Origin: JBFWVD01 sp050246915
Lineage (GTDB): Bacteria > Actinomycetota > Acidimicrobiia > Acidimicrobiales > Ilumatobacteraceae
Length of the DNA stretch: 20,578 nucleotides
Direction: 5' to 3'
Assembly: GCA_050246915.1 (NCBI GenBank)
Contig: JBFWVD010000079.1
Location: forward strand, 1-20,578
The notes below the pieces were generated by a model. That model was not told where the DNA came from. It did not search any database and was given only the letters and a program-made list of their open reading frames with translations. Of this stretch, positions 9,003 through 16,688 are shown piece by piece; the first letter of the stretch is position 1, and the number at the start of each line of letters is the position of its first letter. The position numbers were made by a program, and so were the translations under genes.

Positions 9003-12000
9003 ATGGTGATGCCGCACAATGAACGGGTTGGGCGTGGCCTCGATGCTGTGCGTGACGGAATCAAGCCGATCTGCGAGGCGGCCTGGAAGGCCGCCTATGG
9101 GGACGGTTGGGTAGACGAGGTCCATGGGCGCGACAGGGGCGCGGCTGGTAAGGCAGATCCCGGCGATTTGGTCTTCTTGTTGAAGGGGATGCAAAACACG
9201 TGGCAAGAGGTGTGGCGCCAGCGGCTCGGTCAGAGCGAGCGGGCCTACACCAGCGAGTTGCGTGACTTCCGGAACAGCTGGGCGCACCAGGGGCAGTTCT
9301 CCACCGACGATACGTATCGAATGCTTGACACAGCCGAGCGGCTTTTGTCGGCGTTCAGCGCAGCTGAGCAGCTGAAGATTGTCCAGGCGCTCAAGAAGGA
9401 TCTCCAGCGGCAGCTGTTCGACGAGCAGGCTCGCAGCGAGCGTCGCAAGACTGCGGCCAAGCCGACTGAGGGTGAACCCTTGAAGGGGTTGACGCCGTGG
9501 CGGGACATCATCACACCTCACGCGGACGTGGCGAGCGGCCGCTTCGAGCAGGCTGAGTTCGCCGCCGACCTCTTTCAGGTCGCCACAGGGAACGCCGACG
9601 AGGAGTACCAGGACCCGGTTGCGTTCTTCCGGCGCACCTACCTGACCAACGGGCTTCGCGAGTTGCTCACCGGTGCCGCCCGTCGTCTCAGCGGTAACGG
9701 CGGCGACCCGGTCATCGACCTGCAGACGAACTTTGGCGGCGGCAAGACGCACTCGATGATCGCGCTGTACCACCTTGCGTCTGGCAAGAAGTCGGCTGAT
9801 CTTCCGGGCATCGGTGAGCTCTTCGCCGAGGAGAACCTGGCGCTACCGGACAAGGTCGCGCGAGCCGTCGTTGTCGGCCAGTGGATCTCGCCGGCATCGC
9901 CGACGGTGAAGGCGGACGGCACTCAGGTCCACACGATCTGGGGCGAGATCGCCTACCAGTTGGCCGGAACGGAGGGCTACAAGCTCGTCGAAGCGGAAGA
10001 CCTCTCAGGGTCGAACCCGGGCAAGAAACTGATCGACCTGTTCCGGCTGGCCGGGCCCTCGATCGTCCTGATCGACGAATGGGTCGCTTACGCCCGTCAG
10101 CTCCCGGCGCGGGAGAACGAGCCGGCACTCGTTGGCGGGCACTTCGACACCCAGTTCACCTTCGCTCAGGCATTGACCGAGGCCGCAGCTGCGGTCCCGA
10201 ACGTAGTCGTGCTCGTGTCGATCCCGGCGAGCGACATCGAGGTCGGAGGCGACAAGGGCCAAGATGCACTGGCTCGTCTCCGCAACGTGGTTCGGCGCAA
10301 GTCGGCTCAGTGGAAGCCGGCCGAAGACGACGAGAGCTTCGAGATCGTCCGCCGCCGGCTGTTCGAGCCGATGAGCCCGGACAAGGCTCGCGTGCGCGAC
10401 GGAGTGATCAAGGCGTTCTGCGACTTCTACCGCGAGAAGACGGCGGACTTCCCGAGCGAGGTTCGTGAGGCCGAGTACCGCCGACGCATGGAGCTGTCGT
10501 ACCCGATCCACCCTGAGCTGTTCGACCGGCTCTACAAGGACTGGTCGACCCTCGACCGCTTCCAGCGCACCCGTGGTGTGCTCCGGCTGATGGCAACGGT
10601 GATCTCGGTGCTGTGGCAGCGCGGCGACCAGAACCTGCTGATCATGCCGGGCACGATCCCGATGGACGATGCCCGGGTCAACTCCGAGCTCACCAAGTAC
10701 CTCGACGACGGGTGGGACCCCGTCATCCGAAGCGATGTCGACGGACCCAACGCGCTGCCGCTTCGTCTCGACCAGGACAACCGCAACCTTGGCCGCTACT
10801 CAGCGACGCGGCGCGTCGCACGAGCCGTCTACCTCGCCTCCGCCCCACGTGAGGAAGCACGACGTGGCATCGACATCAAGTTGATCACGCTCGGAGTCGC
10901 GCAACCGGGCGAGGCCCCTGGCACCTTCGCCGATGCCCTGCGTCGGCTCTCGGGCGATGCCACATACCTCTACGTCGACGGTGCCCAGTACTGGTACTCA
11001 CTGCGCGCGAACATCACCCGGCTCGCTGCGGACCGCGCCAACTCCAACGTCACCGACGACAACGCCGACGACGAGATCAAGCGCCGCCTGCAAGCGGCGC
11101 GTGCGTCGGGACCGTTCGCGGCCGTTCACGCCTTCCCCGACGGGCCGGGCGACGTCACCGACGATGACGATGGCGTCCACCTCGTGCTCCTGCCGACGAC
11201 GCAGCACCACGTGCCGAACGTCGACCAGTCGCCTGCCATCACGATGGCGGATCAGATCCTCGCTCAGCGCAACGCTGGCCCGCGGCTGAACCGCAACCTG
11301 CTCGTGTTCTGTGCTGCATCCGAAGCGCGGCTCGCCGAGCTGCGGACGGCCGCCCGACAGCACCTGGCATGGAAGTCGATCCTCGAGGATCACCAGCACG
11401 AGAAGATCGAACTCACCAAGGGCGACGAAGCGCAGGCGAAGTCCAAGATCAACGAGACGGACGAGACCGTGACGCAACGCGTTGCCGAGACGTACGTGCA
11501 TGTTCTCGTGCCGGAGCAGACGGCCGGGACCCGCGAGATCCGCTGGCACCAGACCAAGCCAACGGGAGCGGGCAGCCTCGCCGAACGCATCGCCCGGAAG
11601 CTCGAAAGCGAAGAGCGTCTGATCACGAGCTACGGCGGAACGCGCGTGCGCATGGACCTCGACCGCATCCCGCTATGGACTGACCGAGGCGACATCGCAG
11701 TCGAAGCTCTCTGGAAGGCGTACTGCCAGTTCCCGTACCTGCCCCGGCTCGCGTCCTTCGACGTGCTGGCGGGAGCGATCAGCAACGGGGTGTCCAAGCT
11801 CGACTGGCAGACCGAGACGTTCGCCTACGCCGACGGCCACGATGGCAACCGATGGGCAGGCCTCGTCACTGCCCAGCATGTGACAGCCCGGCCCGGCGGC
11901 ATCCTCGTTCGCCCCGACGTCGCATCGCAGCAGATCAACGATGAGGCGAAGAAGGTCGAGCCCGTCGACGGCGACGAGGCTGCCACCGAAGGCAGTGCTC

Positions 12001-12290
12001 CCCACGGTGGAGGTGCACCTGCCTCGACCGGAGCCTCGGGACCAACGCCGAAAGTCGTGGCGCACCCGACCTCGTTCTACAGCCAGTTCTCGCTCGACTC
12101 CGTTCGCGCGATTCGCCAGCTCGAGGACATCCTCCGCAACGTCGTCGAGCACCTGAGCAGCGCCGACGGATCGTCGGTCGAACTCACCTTGGAGATCAAC
12201 GCAAAGTCGGCAGGCTTCGACGATCGAACGCGACGCGTCGTCAGCGAGAACGCGAACCAGCTCGGTGCCAAGGGCCAGGAGTTCGAGTGA
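9003..12290 (+). CDS. DUF499 ATPase with N-terminal Swt1-type HEPN domain (HMA ATPase)
   Basis: A protein of 1095 residues, 53 bp after the methylase. Residues 1-140 look like the Swt1-type HEPN domain, often found at the head of DUF499 proteins. It keeps the HEPN RNase signature R-x4-H as R90-N-S-W-A-H95. The DUF499 ATPase follows: Walker A GGGKTHS (245-251) after a hydrophobic strand, and Walker B IVLIDE with D358-E359. The C-terminal half (about 700-1095) is unassigned, with an acidic Ala/Gly/Pro-rich linker near 985-1020. Family knowledge: DUF499 proteins accompany DUF1156 methylases and are related to the BrxC/PglY ATPases of BREX. The expected role is an ATP-driven sensor or motor acting with the helicase. 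The start may also be the ATG at 9009. The HEPN domain gives it a possible RNA- or tRNA-cutting activity, which is inference. Confidence 0.9.
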   Translation: MVMPHNERVGRGLDAVRDGIKPICEAAWKAAYGDGWVDEVHGRDRGAAGKADPGDLVFLLKGMQNTWQEVWRQRLGQSERAYTSELRDFRNSWAHQGQFSTDDTYRMLDTAERLLSAFSAAEQLKIVQALKKDLQRQLFDEQARSERRKTAAKPTEGEPLKGLTPWRDIITPHADVASGRFEQAEFAADLFQVATGNADEEYQDPVAFFRRTYLTNGLRELLTGAARRLSGNGGDPVIDLQTNFGGGKTHSMIALYHLASGKKSADLPGIGELFAEENLALPDKVARAVVVGQWISPASPTVKADGTQVHTIWGEIAYQLAGTEGYKLVEAEDLSGSNPGKKLIDLFRLAGPSIVLIDEWVAYARQLPARENEPALVGGHFDTQFTFAQALTEAAAAVPNVVVLVSIPASDIEVGGDKGQDALARLRNVVRRKSAQWKPAEDDESFEIVRRRLFEPMSPDKARVRDGVIKAFCDFYREKTADFPSEVREAEYRRRMELSYPIHPELFDRLYKDWSTLDRFQRTRGVLRLMATVISVLWQRGDQNLLIMPGTIPMDDARVNSELTKYLDDGWDPVIRSDVDGPNALPLRLDQDNRNLGRYSATRRVARAVYLASAPREEARRGIDIKLITLGVAQPGEAPGTFADALRRLSGDATYLYVDGAQYWYSLRANITRLAADRANSNVTDDNADDEIKRRLQAARASGPFAAVHAFPDGPGDVTDDDDGVHLVLLPTTQHHVPNVDQSPAITMADQILAQRNAGPRLNRNLLVFCAASEARLAELRTAARQHLAWKSILEDHQHEKIELTKGDEAQAKSKINETDETVTQRVAETYVHVLVPEQTAGTREIRWHQTKPTGAGSLAERIARKLESEERLITSYGGTRVRMDLDRIPLWTDRGDIAVEALWKAYCQFPYLPRLASFDVLAGAISNGVSKLDWQTETFAYADGHDGNRWAGLVTAQHVTARPGGILVRPDVASQQINDEAKKVEPVDGDEAATEGSAPHGGGAPASTGASGPTPKVVAHPTSFYSQFSLDSVRAIRQLEDILRNVVEHLSSADGSSVELTLEINAKSAGFDDRTRRVVSENANQLGAKGQEFE

Positions 12291-12420
12291 ACTCGACGGT
12301 GGCACCGTTTCGGCTACGTGAGTCGACGAGATGAGGTGTGCCGGCTGCTGCAGCCCCGCCGCTGACTTTGGCGTGAGGGGCCGACGGTGAGTCGCTTCTT
12401 GAAACCCCGAACGATGTGCC

Positions 12421-13638
12421 ATGAGTGACGAGGCCGTTGCGGTGTCTGCCCCGCAGCAGCGCCTCTCTGACACTGTCGGGGCCGTCGGTCCGGGCGATCA
12501 GACGGGGACCGAAACGCTGGGTCGCTACGTGTACCAGTGCAAGGTCGCGCTGCAGAAGTGGCTACAGACTCTCGACATGCCCGAGGGTGCTCGCGTCCTG
12601 TGTGAGTTCGTCGACGACATCGCAACGGACACGGGTCACGTCATCGAGTTCGCTCAGGTGAAGACCCGAGACCGGGGCGCGTGGTCCGCTTCGAAAGTGC
12701 TGGCTGCTGGGGGAGGGATCGACGCGCTGATCCGGTCCTACAACCATGCCAAGGCAGCGGGGGTCGTCAGCGATGCTCGATTCGAACTGATTCTCGAGGG
12801 TCCAGAAGGAGACGGCCAAGACACTCGGGCGTTCTTCGAAGATCCAACCTCGGCGACCACGAAGCAGCGCGCGGCGCTGGCCAAGCTGGGTCTTGCAGCC
12901 GCCGACGTCGCCGACTTTCTTGAGCGCCTCACGATTACTCCGCAGTTCTACTCGAGACACTCCATTGACGCAGTTGGCAAGAACCTCCTGACGAGCATCG
13001 TGGGCGGGCACTCGAGCGACATAGCTGACCTGTACGACGCGCTCATGAAGCGCGTGGTTGACGCCCACCTCGGGCTCGCTGGATCTGCTGATCCGGCGAA
13101 CCCCTCGGTGCTGAAGCCCCCGTCGGACTCCGATGCAGACGGCGTTGTGCAGCAGCACGAGCTGACTCGGGAGGTACTCGTTGGTCTACTGCCGCCGGTC
13201 CCCGCTCTAGCAGAGGAGCAACGAAGGTTGCTCGAAGCAGCGAACGGAGGTGCCTTGGCCATGACCGCTCTGGAGTTCAAGCTCGTGGTCGCTGGTGCAG
13301 GACAGACAACCATCGACCGTGCCAAGTCCCGTCGCTCTGCGGCGATCGTTGCCATCGAGCTGCGCCGCGGCCAGGGCTCATTTGATGCAGGTCTCGAAGC
13401 GCTAGGTGATCGCGTGCTCGAGCATGCTGAGGCCGTCACCGTGGACATCTCGGCGATGGCGCCCACCGTCGAAAGGAGAACCCGCCCCGCAGACGCCGTG
13501 TACGGCCGGCTGGTACAGCAGAAGGCTGCTCTCGGCGGCCTCGACGCGAATGGCCTTCTTGACGGCGACGGTGACCTCGTGCTTGGTCTCCTCTGCGATC
13601 TTTCCGACCAGTGCCGGTTTCCATGGCGAACCTCATGA
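12421..13638 (+). CDS. DUF4297 (Cap4-like) dsDNA nuclease, probable ABC-3C effector
   Basis: A protein of 405 residues. The N-terminal part (about 28-240) shows the DUF4297 pattern: GTETLGRYVYQ (29-39), then E62 and D65/D66 in CEFVDDIA, then IEFAQVKT with Q79-V80-K81. Together these form the E/D...(E/Q)xK active site of a PD-(D/E)XK nuclease, the same nuclease type found in Cap4 of CBASS. The remaining about 165 residues are helical and end in a conserved-looking CDLSDQCRF; they show no SAVED domain that I can recognise, and no cyclase is nearby. With the next two genes this fits an ABC-three-component set in which this protein is the effector and its C-terminal part docks on the partners. 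The stop overlaps the next start as ATGA. It lies 130 bp after the DUF499 gene; that gap contains only a short GC hairpin (12343-12355) and no clear promoter or terminator. Confidence 0.8.
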   Translation: MSDEAVAVSAPQQRLSDTVGAVGPGDQTGTETLGRYVYQCKVALQKWLQTLDMPEGARVLCEFVDDIATDTGHVIEFAQVKTRDRGAWSASKVLAAGGGIDALIRSYNHAKAAGVVSDARFELILEGPEGDGQDTRAFFEDPTSATTKQRAALAKLGLAAADVADFLERLTITPQFYSRHSIDAVGKNLLTSIVGGHSSDIADLYDALMKRVVDAHLGLAGSADPANPSVLKPPSDSDADGVVQQHELTREVLVGLLPPVPALAEEQRRLLEAANGGALAMTALEFKLVVAGAGQTTIDRAKSRRSAAIVAIELRRGQGSFDAGLEALGDRVLEHAEAVTVDISAMAPTVERRTRPADAVYGRLVQQKAALGGLDANGLLDGDGDLVLGLLCDLSDQCRFPWRTS

Positions 13639-14177
13639 GCGCGGATCCCGTAGCTCGGTACCGGGCGTTGCCGGAGGCGGAGGGGCGCGTCCTCATTCTC
13701 ATCGACGCGTTCAGCGGAACGACGGCGAACCCAAAGTCGCTTGAAGGTCGCCTGAAACTCGCGAAGCTCGACTTCCTCGCGAGATACCCCAAGTACCTGA
13801 CGCGGGTGCTCCGCCAGCGGCGAGCTCCGGAGCGGGCCATTGCTGCGATCGCCGCCGAAGAGAATCCACTCGCCGATCGCATGATCCGTTATCGCTACGG
13901 ACCGTGGGACCCTGCATCGTTCGCGGTGCTCGGAAGCCTGATCGGACGGGGCCTCGTCCAGCCGGTCCCCTTTGCGCATGGGATCGCCTATCGGACGACT
14001 CCCGCCGGGCGCGAGGTTGTGACAGGACTCGCCGGCGACGAAGTCTGGGAACCGGTGCAACGTAGAGCCAAGGTCATGAAGCAGCACCTTGATCTCAGTG
14101 GGTCGACCTTGAAGAACCTCCTCTACGACTCCATCCCTGAGATGACCAACGCTCGTTGGCACGAAGTACTGGAGTGA
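13635..14177 (+). CDS. ABC-3C system middle component
   Basis: A small protein of 180 residues from the ATG at 13635, which overlaps the nuclease stop as ATGA. That coupling decides the start over the GTG at 13611 and the ATG at 13623, which add 8 or 4 residues. The sequence has a short N-terminal helix (VLILIDAF), then LEGRLKLAKLDFLARYP, a pattern I associate with middle components of ABC-3C systems, followed by a winged-helix-like half: IRYRYGPWDP, LGSLIGRGLVQPV, and the wing AYRTTPAGREVV. The expected role is to bridge the nuclease effector and the ABC ATPase. It has no visible catalytic residues. The gene order nuclease, middle component, ATPase supports the call. The family assignment rests on the motif and context and was not checked by profile search. 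Confidence 0.75.
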   Translation: MSADPVARYRALPEAEGRVLILIDAFSGTTANPKSLEGRLKLAKLDFLARYPKYLTRVLRQRRAPERAIAAIAAEENPLADRMIRYRYGPWDPASFAVLGSLIGRGLVQPVPFAHGIAYRTTPAGREVVTGLAGDEVWEPVQRRAKVMKQHLDLSGSTLKNLLYDSIPEMTNARWHEVLE

Positions 14178-14185
14178 GGAGCGAG

Positions 14186-16180
14186 ATGACACAGATTCGA
14201 ATCGATGAGATCGAACTCGTGGGCGGTAGCCGCTCCGTAACCTTCGATGCCCAGTTCTCGGTCGTGAAGGGGTCGATTACGACCGGCAAGACAACCCTCG
14301 TTCGCCTGCTGCGAGCACTGCTCGGGCGGGTACCCAAGCATCTGCCGCCCGAGACTGGAGCGGTCCGATCGGTGAGAGGTCGCGTTGCATTCGGCGAGGA
14401 GGTATGGGAGATCGATCGCCCTCTGGTGACCACGAAGACGGCGGTGGTCTCTCTCAGCCGGCGGGAGGCGGCCCCAGATGACGGGGTGGTGCTCTCGGAT
14501 ACACCGGATCGCATCATCGACGCACTTCGTCTACCGGCGGAGCAGGCAACAGCAACGTCACACGAGACCTACCTTGGGTGGCTCCTCGATCGGATGGATC
14601 TTCCCGAGATTTCCGTTCCGCGCGCCCGGACGGACGCTGCGAGCCCGCCGACGCCGGTCACGGTGAACGACTGGCTGCTCTACTGCATCATCCGTGACGA
14701 TGAAATCGACACGATGGTGTTCGGACATCGCGACTCCTTCGTCGATAGGAAGCGTCGTGCGGTGTTTGAGATCAACTACGGGATCTACGACGCGGAGGTA
14801 GCCAGACTCGAAGCTCAGCTGCGCAGTGTTGAACTCCAGCTGGCGGACCTCGACAGTTCAAGCGCCGCCGTTCGTCGGTTTCTGAGTGACACTCCATTTC
14901 AAAGTATCGAGGTGATTGACGCCGAACTCGCCGCCGCACGTGAGGCAGTCGATCGGCTCTCCGCCGAGCTGGTCGGCGGAGCCGCTGAGTCCGCTCAGGA
15001 CTCTTCTGCTCAGAGGCTTCGGCTCGAGCTAGTGGCGCTTGAGGAACAGGAGATGTCGATCCGCTCGTCTCGAGCTGCAGCTGCGCAGAGCATGGTCGAT
15101 CTTGAGGATCTCCGAGCATCCCTCGCGGCGCAGTCACAAAGGCTCGTTCGAGCAATCGTCGCTGATGAGTGGCTCGTGGACTTCGACTTCGTTGTCTGTC
15201 CCCGCTGCGGAACCGCTGTGCGGGAGGACCGCGTCGATGAGGCGCATTGCTACCTCTGCCTGCAGGTGCCTCATCAGACCGCCGCGCGGGAGTCCCTCAT
15301 CCTCGAGCAGGAGCGGATTGCCAGCCAGATCGTTGAGACAGAGGAGCTTGTCGATCTTCGGCGAGATGAGCTCGCTGCGCTGGATGCTGAGCACGCGAGA
15401 GTAAGGCGAGCCGTCGCCGAGGCAAGTGCCCAACTCGACAGGCGCACCGCCGAGTTCGTCTCGCGCCACGCTGAGTCCATGGTCTCCGCGGCCACAGCGC
15501 GTGCGCTGGTGGAGGGGCGTGTTCAACAGCTGCGCGACTATCGCGTGTTGCTGAGCCGCTACGCAGACTTGGAGGGATTGCGGTCTCGTCTGGAGGAGGA
15601 GCAGAGCGACCTCGCCGATGCGTTGGGGCAGTACGCAGGTCTAGACGATCAGTCCAATGAGTTGCTGACGGCCCTTGAGCAGCGATTCACCGAGTACCTC
15701 CAGCGCTTGAACGTCTCGGTTTCTGACGGTCTCCCCCTCATCGCTTCTATCAATCGGACGACGTACATGCCTGAGGTGAGCGGGCGATCGTTTGACGATC
15801 TCTCGAGCCAAGGCCTCACGGTGTTGGTGAACGTCGCTCACGCGCTGGCGCATCACACGGTTTCGATTGACCGGGAGCTCCCGCTGCCTGGCCTCCTAGT
15901 CCTGGATGGATTGTCGAACAACGTCGGCAACGAGGGTTTCGACCTCGAGCGTCGCGACGACACCTACCGACTGCTGATGGAGGAGGCCGCGGCCTACGCA
16001 GGAAAGCTGCAAGTGATCGCGCTCGACAACGACGTGCCTGCCTTCGCCGCCGATGCGGTAGTGCTCACGCTCACGCAGGAAGATCGGCTCATCCGGATCT
16101 CGCAGCCGGCTGCATCCAACGAGGAAGCGGGAGGGGGCACCGAAGTAGCGGTATCGCCGATTGAGGACACGGAGCCCTAG
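14186..16180 (+). CDS. ABC-3C ATPase, SMC/RecF-like with four-cysteine insert between coiled coils
   Basis: A protein of 664 residues. The start is the ATG at 14186, supported by GAGGAG (14176-14181) at good spacing; a TTG at 14156 lies inside the previous gene and was not used. The N-terminal lobe has Walker A GSITTGKTT (29-37) after a strand. Long Glu/Arg/Ala/Leu-rich coiled coils run at about 195-325 and 365-520. Between them is a C338-PR-C341...C355-YL-C358 motif that should bind zinc. The C-terminal lobe has a signature-like SSQGLT stretch, Walker B LLVLDG with D574, and IALDNDVP near the usual H-loop. The residue after D574 is Gly575, where ABC ATPases normally carry the catalytic Glu, and Asn615 sits near the usual His position. 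It would sense DNA and license the nuclease. It is the last gene of the defence block. Confidence 0.82.
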   Translation: MTQIRIDEIELVGGSRSVTFDAQFSVVKGSITTGKTTLVRLLRALLGRVPKHLPPETGAVRSVRGRVAFGEEVWEIDRPLVTTKTAVVSLSRREAAPDDGVVLSDTPDRIIDALRLPAEQATATSHETYLGWLLDRMDLPEISVPRARTDAASPPTPVTVNDWLLYCIIRDDEIDTMVFGHRDSFVDRKRRAVFEINYGIYDAEVARLEAQLRSVELQLADLDSSSAAVRRFLSDTPFQSIEVIDAELAAAREAVDRLSAELVGGAAESAQDSSAQRLRLELVALEEQEMSIRSSRAAAAQSMVDLEDLRASLAAQSQRLVRAIVADEWLVDFDFVVCPRCGTAVREDRVDEAHCYLCLQVPHQTAARESLILEQERIASQIVETEELVDLRRDELAALDAEHARVRRAVAEASAQLDRRTAEFVSRHAESMVSAATARALVEGRVQQLRDYRVLLSRYADLEGLRSRLEEEQSDLADALGQYAGLDDQSNELLTALEQRFTEYLQRLNVSVSDGLPLIASINRTTYMPEVSGRSFDDLSSQGLTVLVNVAHALAHHTVSIDRELPLPGLLVLDGLSNNVGNEGFDLERRDDTYRLLMEEAAAYAGKLQVIALDNDVPAFAADAVVLTLTQEDRLIRISQPAASNEEAGGGTEVAVSPIEDTEP

Positions 16181-16421
16181 AAGACGAGCCATGCAGGTTC
16201 CTCGCAGGCCTCGTCCAACGGCTCGTAGACATCGCCCGTCCGCCTCCCTGCGGAACCCCCCGACGATCAGGGGTGCGACCGCCTGGCGCGAACACAACGC
16301 GAACACGACCAGCGCCGCCGAGCGCCTACGGGTGCCGATGGCGCAGTCTGAGGATTCGGGTAGAATGCTCCTCTAGCAGGGCTGACGCAGCCCAGCGCCG
16401 ACGGGAACGTACGGAAGCCGC
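16181..16421 (+). other. gene-free stretch between the defence block and the tRNA remnant
   Basis: I see no credible gene here; the open frames are shadows without a ribosome-binding site. It holds a hairpin GGGCTG-ACG-CAGCCC (16379-16393) and a TAGAAT hexamer (16361-16366) that could be a -10 box, perhaps the old promoter of the tRNA gene. Bases 16400-16406 (GACGGGA) could form 5 of 7 pairs with the tRNA remnant's 3' acceptor strand, but no proper D-arm follows, so an old, decayed 5' half is possible and not shown. Confidence 0.4.
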
Positions 16422-16470
16422 TCGGCTCATAACCCGAAGGTCGCAGGTTCAAATCCTGCCCCCGCCACCA
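16422..16470 (+). pseudogene. tRNA-Met(CAU) 3'-half remnant, probable attachment site
   Basis: The right half of a tRNA is clear: anticodon CAT (16428-16430) inside CTCATAA, a T-arm GCAGG-TTCAAAT-CCTGC (16443-16459), an acceptor 3' strand CCCCGCC (16460-16466) and discriminator A plus encoded CCA (16467-16470). The matching 5' acceptor strand GGCGGGG and a D-arm are absent upstream. The anticodon stem is one base short (TCGG/CCGA around an 8-nt loop), so it cannot be a working tRNA. A 3' half running from the anticodon to the CCA end is the typical duplicated core left when an element integrates into a tRNA gene. Since the tRNA would point right, the element should lie to the left, that is, on the side of the defence genes. 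Confidence 0.75.
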
Positions 16471-16484
16471 AGGAAATGCCTGTT

Positions 16485-16520
16485 GAGAGGCCCTTTTCGA
16501 GAGATCGAAGAGGGCCTCTC
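16485..16520 (+). terminator. strong hairpin after the tRNA remnant
   Basis: GAGAGGCCCTTTTCGA (16485-16500) pairs with TCGAAGAGGGCCTCTC (16505-16520) around a GAGA loop: 16 pairs with one G-U. No T-run follows, so it is either a T-less high-GC terminator, probably inherited from the tRNA locus, or a structural element of the integration site. Confidence 0.55.
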
Positions 16521-16539
16521 CGGCGTTTCGGGGGCCGCT

Positions 16540-16558
16540 GTACAACATCCGTACAACA
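16540..16558 (+). repeat. GTACAACA direct repeat, 11-bp period
   Basis: GTACAACA occurs at 16540-16547 and again at 16551-16558, one helical turn apart, just downstream of the tRNA remnant and its hairpin. Paired sites with helical phasing next to an attachment core can be recombinase or regulator binding sites. With two copies only, chance is not excluded. The rest of 16559-16688 shows nothing I can support. Confidence 0.35.
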
Positions 16559-16688
16559 CGAGACCAGAACGGCCGGGTGCAGCCGAGTGCCGACCAGAGC
16601 AGACGAGCACGGCCGGCGCAGCTCGATCGGAGCCGACGGTTCGGGGTCGGCGATAGTGAATCGGCGGAAGTTGTAATCGACCGTCGGT

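Noticed and set aside
2711..12290. A complete BREX system
   Set aside because: The methylase, helicase and ATPase resemble BREX type 3 parts, but no PglZ phosphatase, BrxA or BrxF is present in the window.
12421..16180. CBASS with a Cap4 effector
   Set aside because: The nuclease domain is Cap4-like, but there is no CD-NTase gene and no recognisable SAVED domain; the partners fit ABC-3C.
16400..16470. A functional tRNA-Met gene
   Set aside because: There is no D-arm, no matching 5' acceptor strand, and the anticodon stem is one base short.
16267..16548. Minus-strand reading frame with a GQDLNLRPSGYEP stretch
   Set aside because: This is the well-known spurious translation of the antisense strand of a tRNA 3' half, not a protein.
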